64,000 nucleotides of DNA from DAIPKP01 sp964545875 (GTDB taxonomy: Bacteria; Synergistota; Synergistia; Synergistales; Aminiphilaceae): positions 186,001-250,000 of the forward strand of contig CAZJHH010000003.1 of NCBI GenBank assembly GCA_964545875.1. The letters are read 5' to 3'. Positions within the stretch are counted from its first letter, which is position 1. Every line of letters begins with the position of its first letter. The notes beneath the pieces were generated by a model. The model was given only the letters and a program-made list of their open reading frames with translations. It searched no databases and had not been told where the DNA came from. This document shows, one piece after another, positions 1 through 7,068 of this stretch. The translations under genes were made by a program, and so were the position numbers.

Positions 1-1
1 G

Positions 2-1483
2 GCTCTGGCGGAGCGCATACCCCTCGGAGAGGCCTCGGGAATCGACAAGATCGAAATTGCCGGCCCGGGATTCATAAACTTTTTTCTCTCCTCCCGATGG
101 GGGCACCAGGTGCTCGCCCGTATACTCGAAGAGGGAGAGCGCTACGGCCGCTCGGATCTCGGCAAGGGCCGCAAGGTTCAGGTGGAATTCGTAAGCGCCA
201 ATCCCACGGGGCCCCTCCACGTGGGGCACGGTCGGGGCGCGGTGGTGGGAGATGTCACCGCCTCGCTTCTGGAATATGCGGGATGGCGGGTAGAACGGGA
301 ATACTACATCAACGATGCGGGGCTGCAGATGGAAATTCTCGGAAAATCCACCCAGGCCCGGTACTTCGAACTCGGGGGCAAGGGAGAATCCGCGCCCTTT
401 CCGGAGAACGGCTACAAGGGAGATTACATCTACGATCTCGCCCGGGACGTCCGGGATCAGGAGGGGGATCGCTTTCTCTCCCTTCCCCTGGAGGAGAGTC
501 TCGAATTCTTCTCTTCCTTTGCGGGAGAGAAGGTGCTGAACACCATCAAGCGGGATCTGGAAAACTTCGGCGTGCGCTTCAATGTCTGGTTCTCCGAAAA
601 GAGTCTCTACGAAAAGAATATGGTTCCCTCCATGATCGAGCATCTCAAGGGGCGGGACTATGCCTACGACCAGGAGGGGGCGGTATGGTTCCGTTCCACC
701 GCCTTCAAGGATGAAAAGGACCGGGTGCTCATCCGGAGCAACGGAGCCCCCACCTACTTCGCCTCGGACATCGCCTATCACAAGAACAAGTACGACCGGG
801 GATTCGATCTGGTCATCGACGTCTGGGGAGCGGATCATCACGGCTACGTTCCTCGGATGAAATCCGCCGTGGAGGCCCTGGGGCGGAATTCCGAAGATCT
901 TCAAATCCTTCTCATCCAATTCGTCAACCTTCTCCGGGGAGGGGAGCCCGTGGCCATGTCCACCCGGTCGGGGCAGTTCGAAACTCTGGAGAACGTTCTG
1001 CGAGAGGTGGGAGTGGACGCTACCCGGTACTTCTTCCTCATGCGCCGCTGCGACAGCCACCTCGATTTCGATCTGGAGCTCGCGAAAACCGCATCCCGGG
1101 ATAACCCGGTCTACTACGTGCAGTACGCCCACGCTCGAATCTGCAGCATCTTTCGGGAGGCCCAGGAGCGGGGGGTGAATCTTCCGGATCCGGAACAGTG
1201 CGATCTGGATCGTCTCGATTCTCCCGAGGAGCAGGAGCTTCTCAAGCAGCTCGGCATCTTTCCGGAAGAGGCGGCCAAAGCGGCCCGGGATCTCGAGCCC
1301 CATCGGGTGGTCTTCTATCTCTACGATCTCGCCTGTGCCTTCCACGGCTTCTACAACGCCCATCACATTCTCGGAGAGGCCGAGGAGGTTCGCTCCTCCC
1401 GGCTGCTTCTCTGCCGGGCGGTGCAGGTGGTACTCCGGAACGCTCTCAAGCTCGCAGGCATATCCGCTCCGGAACAAATGTAG
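2..1483 (+). CDS. argS: Arginyl-tRNA synthetase, 5'-truncated by window edge
   Basis: Class I aminoacyl-tRNA synthetase that charges tRNA-Arg in the cytoplasm. The frame is open from base 2, so the N-terminal tRNA-recognition (Add1) domain lies mostly outside the window. The visible part starts near the end of that domain (GPGFINFFLS) and runs into the Rossmann catalytic domain. The class I HIGH signature reads HVGHGRGA within SANPTGPLHVGHGRGAVVGD, preceded by VEFVSANPTGP, which is typical of ArgS. The C-terminal anticodon-binding domain carries YVQYAHARICSI, a hallmark of the family, and the protein ends LAGISAPEQM. The arrangement is complete apart from the missing start. The next gene begins 12 bases after the stop, so the two are probably co-transcribed. 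Confidence 0.97.
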   Translation, partial: ALAERIPLGEASGIDKIEIAGPGFINFFLSSRWGHQVLARILEEGERYGRSDLGKGRKVQVEFVSANPTGPLHVGHGRGAVVGDVTASLLEYAGWRVEREYYINDAGLQMEILGKSTQARYFELGGKGESAPFPENGYKGDYIYDLARDVRDQEGDRFLSLPLEESLEFFSSFAGEKVLNTIKRDLENFGVRFNVWFSEKSLYEKNMVPSMIEHLKGRDYAYDQEGAVWFRSTAFKDEKDRVLIRSNGAPTYFASDIAYHKNKYDRGFDLVIDVWGADHHGYVPRMKSAVEALGRNSEDLQILLIQFVNLLRGGEPVAMSTRSGQFETLENVLREVGVDATRYFFLMRRCDSHLDFDLELAKTASRDNPVYYVQYAHARICSIFREAQERGVNLPDPEQCDLDRLDSPEEQELLKQLGIFPEEAAKAARDLEPHRVVFYLYDLACAFHGFYNAHHILGEAEEVRSSRLLLCRAVQVVLRNALKLAGISAPEQM

Positions 1484-1495
1484 CGGGAGTTTCTC

Positions 1496-1813
1496 GTGAA
1501 GCCCCCTCGCCTTCGCTGGGTCTTTCTTCTCACCCTGGTGGGAGTCTGCCTCGGAGTTCTCTGGACGTCCTACGGCTACGAGCTCGCCCGAATGCATCGT
1601 CTCACGGCGCTTCTCGACCGGAAGATGACCGCCCTGGCGCAGCTCCAGCGCAAACTGGAATCCACCAGGGAGCAACTCCAGTACGTGCAGACCCAAGAGG
1701 GGCTCGCGGAGATTGCGAGAAGGGATTTTAACATGCTGGGGCCGGATGAACGGCTTTTCTGGCTGGATTACAGCGATTCCCGGGATGAAACATTGCGTAA
1801 TTCCCGAAAATAG
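1496..1813 (+). CDS. FtsB/DivIC-like septum formation initiator protein
   Basis: A 105-residue bitopic protein: a short basic N-terminus, one membrane segment at about residues 8-25 (WVFLLTLVGVCLGVLW), then a coiled-coil-prone stretch (about 35-65, RKMTALAQLQRKLESTREQL) and a short C-terminal tail containing ARRDFNMLGPDE. The size, topology and the motif after the coiled coil match the FtsB/DivIC family, which bridges FtsL and FtsQ at the division septum. The start is GTG at 1496. The gene lies directly behind argS. The promoter for the ribosomal-protein operon overlaps its 3' end. Family assignment rests on architecture and is fairly secure; whether it is FtsB proper is not shown. Confidence 0.75.
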   Translation: MKPPRLRWVFLLTLVGVCLGVLWTSYGYELARMHRLTALLDRKMTALAQLQRKLESTREQLQYVQTQEGLAEIARRDFNMLGPDERLFWLDYSDSRDETLRNSRK

Positions 1814-1821
1814 CGTATAAT
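1793..1821 (+). promoter_or_regulatory. Sigma-70 type promoter for rpsF-ssb-rpsR
   Basis: TTGCGT (1793-1798), a 17-base spacer and a perfect TATAAT (1816-1821). The -35 lies inside the end of the upstream ftsB-like gene and the -10 follows its stop. The leader carries a perfect 8-bp hairpin (1841-1848 with 1860-1867) before the rpsF ribosome site. Confidence 0.7.
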
Positions 1822-1840
1822 TCTACGCTGTTGTTCCCTG

Positions 1841-1880
1841 CCCGAAAAAATACGGAAACTTTTCGGGCCGTTAAGTCCAG
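1841..1880 (+). promoter_or_regulatory. rpsF leader hairpin, candidate S6:S18 autoregulatory site
   Basis: The arms CCCGAAAA and TTTTCGGG pair perfectly and are followed at once by CCG and TTAAG. Many bacteria place a structured S6:S18-binding leader with a conserved CCG element before rpsF. The position and the CCG next to a stem fit, but I could not fold the full motif, so this is a suggestion only. Confidence 0.3.
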
Positions 1881-1896
1881 AGGGAGGAGGTGACCG

Positions 1897-2184
1897 GTGG
1901 TGCGACCTTATGAAATGATGGTGCTGTTCCACCCCGAAATTGAGGATCACAAAGCTGCGGCTGAGGATATCGCGGAGCTTGTGAAGAATCAGGGGGGAGA
2001 GATCTCCAAGATCGATAACTGGGGCAAGCGGCGTCTTGCCTACGAGATCGACAAGATCCGCGAGGGTTTTTACAGCGTCTATACCTTTACCGTCGAAAGG
2101 ACCAAAATCCGCGAAATGGAGCGGCTTCTCAAGCTGCGAAACTCCGTCATGCGGCATGTGGTGGTCCGGTTGGACGAGAAGTAG
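1897..2184 (+). CDS. rpsF: 30S ribosomal protein S6
   Basis: A 95-residue small-subunit protein that binds 16S rRNA as a dimer with S18. The N-terminus RPYEMMVLFHPEIED and the segment NWGKRRLAYEIDKIREGFY are classic S6 signatures (beta strand 1, and the loop that contacts S18). The end LLKLRNSVMRHVVVRLDEK is also typical. The start is GTG at 1897 with a strong GGAGGAGG site upstream. It is the first gene of the conserved rpsF-ssb-rpsR cluster, which encodes S6, single-stranded DNA-binding protein and S18, and a good promoter lies about 80 bases upstream. Confidence 0.97.
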   Translation: MVRPYEMMVLFHPEIEDHKAAAEDIAELVKNQGGEISKIDNWGKRRLAYEIDKIREGFYSVYTFTVERTKIREMERLLKLRNSVMRHVVVRLDEK

Positions 2185-2200
2185 GTAAGGAGGATGTCTC

Positions 2201-2776
2201 ATGGCTCGGGGATTTAACAAAGCCATAATCATCGGAAATCTTGCGCGGGATCCGGAAATTCGCTATACCGCCAGCGGTACTGCGGTGGCGCGGCTCGTGG
2301 TGGCGGTAAATCGCCAGTGGCGGGGGCAGAACGGAGAAGCCCACGAAGAGGTGGATTTCATTCCCGCCGTAGTCTGGGGATCCCAGGCGGAAAACTGCGA
2401 TCGTTACCTCCGGAAGGGCCGGCCGGTTCTCGTGGAGGGCCGTATCTCCGTTCGAAGTTACGAGGGGCGGGACGGTCAGAAGCGCTACGCCACGGAAATC
2501 GTGGCCCAGACCGTGCAGTTTCTCGGGAGCGGCGGCGGAGAAGGAGGCCGAAGGGATGACGATTCTTCGGGCTCTCTCCGGGAGGGAGGCGGCGATGCCC
2601 GGGAAAACTTCCGGGAGACCCGGCCTCAACCCCAGCAGAAACGCCAGCCCCAGGAGGGAGCGAAAAGCCTCCGGGAAGGCGGTTTTGCCGATGATTTTCC
2701 CCTCGATTTTTCCGAAGTCGGTGATGGCGACGTCCCCGGCGGCGGAGGGGAAGAGGACGAGGATATCCCCTTCTAG
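2201..2776 (+). CDS. ssb: Single-stranded DNA-binding protein
   Basis: A 191-residue SSB. The N-terminal OB-fold covers roughly residues 1-110 (FNKAIIIGNLARDPEIRYT, then VDFIPAVVWGSQAEN and GRPVLVEGRISVRSYEGRDG). A low-complexity Gly/Asp/Arg/Glu-rich linker follows, and the acidic tip is EEDEDIPF, the conserved SSB C-terminal peptide that docks replication and repair proteins. It works at replication forks and in recombination. The ATG at 2201 follows an AAGGAGG site and lies 16 bases after rpsF, as expected for the rpsF-ssb-rpsR operon. Confidence 0.97.
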   Translation: MARGFNKAIIIGNLARDPEIRYTASGTAVARLVVAVNRQWRGQNGEAHEEVDFIPAVVWGSQAENCDRYLRKGRPVLVEGRISVRSYEGRDGQKRYATEIVAQTVQFLGSGGGEGGRRDDDSSGSLREGGGDARENFRETRPQPQQKRQPQEGAKSLREGGFADDFPLDFSEVGDGDVPGGGGEEDEDIPF

Positions 2777-2812
2777 CCATACTTATTTTGGATTGGAAGG
2801 AGGCGGCTGTAC

Positions 2813-3067
2813 ATGGCCTTTCATGGCGGTGGCAACAACATGAACAAAAAACGCGGCAAGCGGCGTCCCAAGGTATGCTTCTTCTGCGTGGACAAACTGG
2901 AAGATGTGGATTACAAGGACATCGAGCGTCTTAAAAAATATGTTTCCGATCGCGGAAAGATTCTTCCCCGGAGAGTGACAGGAAACTGCGCTCTGCACCA
3001 GCGTCAGCTCACGAGAGCGATCAAGCGTGCCCGGGTTATGGCGCTTCTGCCCTTTACGGCTGAATAG
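2813..3067 (+). CDS. rpsR: 30S ribosomal protein S18
   Basis: An 84-residue basic protein that pairs with S6 on the platform of the 30S subunit. The core KYVSDRGKILPRRVTGNCA and the QRQLTRAIKRARVMALLPFT tail are diagnostic of S18. The N-terminus has a CFFC pair (RPKVCFFCVDKLEDVDYKD) typical of zinc-binding (C+) S18 forms. The ATG at 2813 gives a Gly-rich extension; an ATG at 2840 (MNKKRGKRRPK) is an alternative start. An AAGGAGG site lies before 2813. A GC-rich hairpin follows the stop. Confidence 0.95.
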   Translation: MAFHGGGNNMNKKRGKRRPKVCFFCVDKLEDVDYKDIERLKKYVSDRGKILPRRVTGNCALHQRQLTRAIKRARVMALLPFTAE

Positions 3068-3080
3068 CTGCGGAATGCGT

Positions 3081-3117
3081 GCGAGGGGGGGGAGCGGTCC
3101 CTCCCCTCGCTGTTTGT
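3081..3117 (+). terminator. Hairpin after rpsR (terminator or attenuator)
   Basis: GCGAGGGG (3081-3088) pairs perfectly with CCCCTCGC (3103-3110), followed by TGTTTGT. It separates the ribosomal-protein genes from the DUF2232 gene. The weak U-tract suggests partial termination. Confidence 0.55.
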
Positions 3118-3130
3118 ATGTTCAGGGGGA

Positions 3131-4087
3131 ATGGGCATGATGGAAAGCAACTCCACCCGGGGGCTCGTGGAATCGGGGCTTCTGGTGGCTTTGGCGGTGG
3201 TTCTTTTTCTGGCGAGTCACTTTCTTCCCGTGGCGGGAGTGGCGGTGGCTCTCGTGTGCCCCGCACCTCTGGTGGTGCTCGGTCTTCGCCACAGCCTCGG
3301 CAGGGCTCTTCTCGGGGCCGGGGTGGCCATGGTTATCGTCACCACCATGGTGGGAGTTCTCGGGGGGCTCTTCTTCGGCCTCGGTTTCGGAGCCACGGGA
3401 ATCGCCCTGGGATATTTCGCCCGGCGTTACGACACGGCGGTGGAGATTCTTCTCTACGCTCTTCTGGTCTCCCTGGGGGCCAAGCTCCTGCTCATGGTGC
3501 TTGCCACCAAGATGACCGGTATCAATCCCTTCTCGGTGGATCCCGAAGAGATGCGGCGCATGACCGATGCGACCCTCGCCATGTTCGGCCAGGCCTCTCC
3601 GGAAACCCTCGAAATTATCCGTTCCCAGATGGAAGGGATGCTCCAGATGCTCCCCCTTCTTTTTCCCGCCCTCCTCGTCATGGCTTCCGGAGTGGATGCC
3701 TTTCTGAGCTATGCCGTCAGCGGAGCGGTGCTCCGGCGTCTCGGCAGGGAAACCCTTCCTCCTCTTCCATCCTTTGAAACCTGGCGTTTTCCCAAAAGCC
3801 TCTTTTGGGCCCTTCTCGTCTCGGCGGTGCTCCTCTTTCTGGGATCCTCCTCGGGAACGGGGGCCATTTCTTTCAGAGTTGGCGTGAACCTCCGTATTCT
3901 CGTGAGCATGCTCTTCTTTCTCCAGGGAAGCGCGGTGGTTCTGGCGTTTCTGAAATCCAAAAAAATAGGAGCCTGGCGCTGGGGAGTTTTCGTACTGCTT
4001 CTCATGGTACCCATTCTCTCGCAGCTCGCCCTGGTGCTCGGCATTATAGACATGTGGTTTGATATTCGTTCACGCATAGGAAGGTGA
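3131..4087 (+). CDS. DUF2232 (YybS-like) integral membrane protein
   Basis: About 318 residues with at least seven hydrophobic membrane segments, for example GLLVALAVVLFLASHFLPVA near the N-terminus, a Gly-rich helix pair around 70-105 and a final block VFVLLLMVPILSQLALVLG. The position between rpsR and rplI is the classic site of YybS/DUF2232 proteins in the S6-S18-L9-DnaB cluster. Their role is unknown and transporter-like folds have been proposed. In-frame ATGs at 3131, 3137 and 3140 compete; a GGGGGA at 3124-3129 favours 3137. The stop overlaps the region just before rplI. Confidence 0.75.
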   Translation: MGMMESNSTRGLVESGLLVALAVVLFLASHFLPVAGVAVALVCPAPLVVLGLRHSLGRALLGAGVAMVIVTTMVGVLGGLFFGLGFGATGIALGYFARRYDTAVEILLYALLVSLGAKLLLMVLATKMTGINPFSVDPEEMRRMTDATLAMFGQASPETLEIIRSQMEGMLQMLPLLFPALLVMASGVDAFLSYAVSGAVLRRLGRETLPPLPSFETWRFPKSLFWALLVSAVLLFLGSSSGTGAISFRVGVNLRILVSMLFFLQGSAVVLAFLKSKKIGAWRWGVFVLLLMVPILSQLALVLGIIDMWFDIRSRIGR

Positions 4088-4092
4088 GATCC

Positions 4093-4542
4093 ATGCAGGT
4101 CATTTTGAAGCAGGACGTTCGGAAGCTTGGCAAGGCGGGGGATCTCGTGGAGGTCTCCGAAGGATACGGAAGAAATTATCTCTTTCCCCGGGGGCTCGCG
4201 GAGGAGGCCAGCGGAGGCAAGCTCAAGGATTGGAAAAACCAGCAGAAGGTAAAGGAATCCAAGCTCGCCAAGGAAGAGGCCCTGGCGGAGGAGACCAAAA
4301 AGCACCTTCAGGGCCGGAACGTCACCATTTCGGTGAGCACCGGAGGAGGGGGCAAGCTCTTCGGAAGCGTCACCGCCGCTCAGGTGGCGGAGGCCCTGGA
4401 GGAGCAGCTGAAGGTAAAGGTGGATAAGCGGAACGTCAAGCTCGGAGAGCCCATACGTCAGCTCGGGAGCTTTCCCTTCGCCGTACGGCTCCATCCCGGA
4501 GTGGAGGCCTCTCTCACGGTTTCGGTGGAGTCCGAGGAGTAG
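4093..4542 (+). CDS. rplI: 50S ribosomal protein L9
   Basis: A 149-residue L9 protein, which binds 23S rRNA at the base of the L1 stalk. The N-terminal domain reads MQVILKQDVRKLGKAGDLVE and continues SEGYGRNYLFPRGLA, which is the L9 signature. A long charged connecting helix follows (about 45-75), then the C-terminal domain with GGGGKLFGSVT and DKRNVKL. The ATG at 4093 is chosen over the GTG at 4084 because AGGAAGG lies at the right distance and L9 proteins start MQVIL. The stop overlaps the GTG start of dnaB by one base. Confidence 0.96.
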   Translation: MQVILKQDVRKLGKAGDLVEVSEGYGRNYLFPRGLAEEASGGKLKDWKNQQKVKESKLAKEEALAEETKKHLQGRNVTISVSTGGGGKLFGSVTAAQVAEALEEQLKVKVDKRNVKLGEPIRQLGSFPFAVRLHPGVEASLTVSVESEE

Positions 4543-5894
4543 TGGCGGAACAAACCCTTTTCGATCGTGTACCTCCCCACAGCCTCGAGGCGGAACGAGC
4601 CGTCCTCGGGGCTTGTCTCCTTGACGGGGATGCCCTTATGGACATCACCGAAACCCTGGTGCCCGATGATTTCTACGATCCCAAGTATCGGGTGGCTTTC
4701 GAAATCATGGCGGACATGGCCAGGGAGGATCGCCCGGTGGATTCCCTCACCTTTGCAGGGGAGATGGCCAACCGGGGACTCGAGGAGACCCTGGGGGGGC
4801 AGTCCTTTATCGCTGCGGTGGTGGATAGCGTTCCCACCACCGCCAATGCCTCCTATCATGCCCGGATCGTTCGGGAAAAGGCCCTTCGCCGGCGTCTCAT
4901 CCGGGCGGGGGGCGTCATTGCCCGTCTCGGCTTTGCGGAAGACCGGGATCTGGGAGAGGTGCTGGACGAATCGGAAAAACTCATCTTCGAACTTTCCCAG
5001 CGGGGCACCACCCGGGATTTCCGGCACATCAAGGAGGTGCTTCCCCGCACCATCGACCAGATCCAGGCCAACTTCCGCCGGGGAGAGGCCGTAACGGGCA
5101 CCGCTTCGGGATACGGAGAGTTCGACCTCCTTACCGGGGGATTGCAGCCCGGAAGCCTCAACATCGTGGCGGCCCGTCCCTCCATGGGAAAGACCGCCCT
5201 GGCTCTCAACATGGCCCAGCATGCGGCGGTACGGGGGGAGAAACCGGTACTCATCTTCAGCCTCGAAATGAGCGCGGAGCAGCTTGCCCAGCGTATGCTC
5301 GGCTCCGAAGGGCGCATCAACATCCACGACCTGCGGACGGGAAACTTTCCCGAAAGGGCCTGGAAAACCCTGGGAGATGCGGCGAACCGGCTGGCGGGGG
5401 CCCCCATCTACATCGACGACGGGGCGGACCTCTCCACCCTGGAAATGCGGGCCCGGTGCCGTCGCTTCGTCTCCAGGGTGGGAGAGGTGGGGCTTATCGT
5501 GGTAGACTATCTTCAGCTTATGCGCCTTCCCCGAAACGTGGAGAGCAAGCAGCAGGAGGTCTCGGAAATTTCCCGGGCTCTCAAGGCGGTGGCCCGGGAG
5601 CTCAACGTTCCCGTAGTGGCTCTCTCCCAGCTCTCCCGGGCGGTGGAGCAGCGAACCGACAAAAAACCCCAGCTCTCGGATCTTCGGGACAGCGGTGCCA
5701 TCGAGCAGGATGCGGATATGGTGGTGCTTCTCTTCCGGCAGGGGTATTATGAGGCAAGTGCGGGACGGGAGCCCGAAGATAACGGAGCGGAGATCATCAT
5801 TGCCAAGCACCGGAACGGTCCCACCGGTACGGTGCGGCTCATCTTCCTCCGGGAATACGCCCGGTTCGAAAGCATGGAGCGCCGTATGCCCTGA
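4542..5894 (+). CDS. dnaB: Replicative DNA helicase DnaB
   Basis: A 450-residue hexameric helicase that unwinds DNA at the fork. The N-terminal domain (about 1-110) begins RVPPHSLEAERAVLGACLL, a strong DnaB signature. After a linker, the RecA-like motor carries Walker A ARPSMGKTALALN (K217, T218), the helicase motif IFSLEMSAEQL, Walker B VGLIVVDYLQLM, and SQLSRAVEQRTDKKPQLSDLRDSGAIEQDAD with the arginine-rich and sensor elements. The C-terminal segment IIIAKHRNGPTGTVRLIF is complete. No intein is present. The GTG start overlaps the rplI stop, so the two are translationally linked. A hairpin follows. Confidence 0.97.
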   Translation: MAEQTLFDRVPPHSLEAERAVLGACLLDGDALMDITETLVPDDFYDPKYRVAFEIMADMAREDRPVDSLTFAGEMANRGLEETLGGQSFIAAVVDSVPTTANASYHARIVREKALRRRLIRAGGVIARLGFAEDRDLGEVLDESEKLIFELSQRGTTRDFRHIKEVLPRTIDQIQANFRRGEAVTGTASGYGEFDLLTGGLQPGSLNIVAARPSMGKTALALNMAQHAAVRGEKPVLIFSLEMSAEQLAQRMLGSEGRINIHDLRTGNFPERAWKTLGDAANRLAGAPIYIDDGADLSTLEMRARCRRFVSRVGEVGLIVVDYLQLMRLPRNVESKQQEVSEISRALKAVARELNVPVVALSQLSRAVEQRTDKKPQLSDLRDSGAIEQDADMVVLLFRQGYYEASAGREPEDNGAEIIIAKHRNGPTGTVRLIFLREYARFESMERRMP

Positions 5895-5909
5895 AGCGAC
5901 ATTCCCCTG

Positions 5910-5934
5910 CCGGAGGCTTCGTTTTGGCCTCCGG
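5910..5934 (+). terminator. Hairpin between dnaB and the parB-like gene
   Basis: CCGGAGGC (5910-5917) and GCCTCCGG (5927-5934) form a perfect 8-bp stem with a 9-base loop. No U-tract follows. It probably marks the 3' end of the rpsF-dnaB transcript. Confidence 0.5.
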
Positions 5935-5944
5935 TAAATGGCGG

Positions 5945-5973
5945 TTGACCCCCCGCGAGGGGGATGGGACAAT
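5945..5973 (+). promoter_or_regulatory. Probable promoter for the parB-like gene
   Basis: TTGACC (5945-5950), a 17-base spacer and GACAAT (5968-5973). It lies between the dnaB hairpin and the ParB start at 6013. Confidence 0.5.
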
Positions 5974-6012
5974 GCAATACGGATTTCTAGGTCGTTACGA
6001 AGGAGGTCTGTC

Positions 6013-7035
6013 ATGGACGTGGTGCGGTATCTCGCAGGCGAAAGACGAGGCAGGGATCAGTATTCCCCTCTCGAAGAAGCTTCTCCTTCCTCCGAAGAAA
6101 GCTTTCGAGGAGTGGAAGGACATGCCGAAGAGAGCCGGGAAGGTCCGGAGAACCGGGAAATTCGGGAAGACTACGCTCTTCTTTCGGTTCCTCTCGGAGA
6201 GATTGCTCCCAACCCTCGGCAGCCCCGGAAGCACTTCGATGAAGAGGCCCTGAAGGAGCTGGCGGATTCCATCCGTTCCGTAGGGCTTTTGCAGCCCCTG
6301 GCGGTGCGTTTCGCCGAAGGGAGATACGAGCTCATCTCCGGAGAGCGGCGCCTTCGGGCCTGCAAACTTGCGGGAATGGAAACCGTGCCGGTGGTGGTCT
6401 TCCAGGCGGATGACCGGGAGCAGCATGTCATGGCTCTGGTGGAAAATATTCAGCGTCAGGATCTCTCCCCCGTGGAAGAGGCCGCCTCGCTGGCGGAAAT
6501 CCTGGAGCGTACCGGAGAGAGCCAGAGTGCCCTGGCGGAGCGCCTCGGCCGTTCCCAGGCCTCGGTGGCGAACAAGCTCCGGCTTCTTCGACTCGAGGAG
6601 GAAGTGCAGATCCTGGTGCAGCGGCGGCTTCTGGGAGAGCGCCAGGCCCGGGCTCTGGTGGGACTCGAGCGGGAAGCCCAGATTCTTCTCGCTCACGAGG
6701 CGGTGGAGGGACGTCTCCCCGCCAAGGATGTGGAGCATCGATCCAAGGATATCCGAAAGAACTCGGAAATACAGCGAAAGAAAAAGGCTTCTCCCGAACC
6801 GAAGAAAAAATCCCGGGGGAGCATCAGCGGTCCCGACGGACCCACGGGGGATCTCCTTCAGGAGCTTGTCTCTCTGGTGGAGCGTCGGAAATCCCAGGGC
6901 ATGCCGGTGATTCTCAAGGTTCGGGAACTCCAGCAGAGCCAGCTTGTGGTGGAGGTGCAGGTGGATCTCGCAAATTGGAAAAAAACCGAAAAAACAGGAA
7001 AGGTAGAGTCTCCGGAAGAAACGGCATCTTCCTGA
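6013..7035 (+). CDS. ParB/Noc-family partition protein
   Basis: About 340 residues. The ParB N-terminal CTPase domain begins near residue 55 (VPLGEIAPNPRQPRKHFDEE), with the hallmark GERRLRACKLAG and VENIQRQDLSPVEEA. The central HTH (LAERLGRSQASVANKLRLL) follows, then a Lys-rich linker and a C-terminal dimerisation region. Family members load on parS sites and organise chromosome origins, or act as nucleoid occlusion factor (Noc). No ParA partner is beside it. The ATG at 6013 is chosen because AAGGAGG sits directly upstream; the longer frame from 5938 has no such site and an unlikely leader. Residues 15-50 are Glu/Ser-rich and poorly conserved in character. Confidence 0.85.
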   Translation: MDVVRYLAGERRGRDQYSPLEEASPSSEESFRGVEGHAEESREGPENREIREDYALLSVPLGEIAPNPRQPRKHFDEEALKELADSIRSVGLLQPLAVRFAEGRYELISGERRLRACKLAGMETVPVVVFQADDREQHVMALVENIQRQDLSPVEEAASLAEILERTGESQSALAERLGRSQASVANKLRLLRLEEEVQILVQRRLLGERQARALVGLEREAQILLAHEAVEGRLPAKDVEHRSKDIRKNSEIQRKKKASPEPKKKSRGSISGPDGPTGDLLQELVSLVERRKSQGMPVILKVRELQQSQLVVEVQVDLANWKKTEKTGKVESPEETASS

Positions 7036-7068
7036 GCTCTTTCCCAAGTCTGAAGGAGGCGTTACGGG

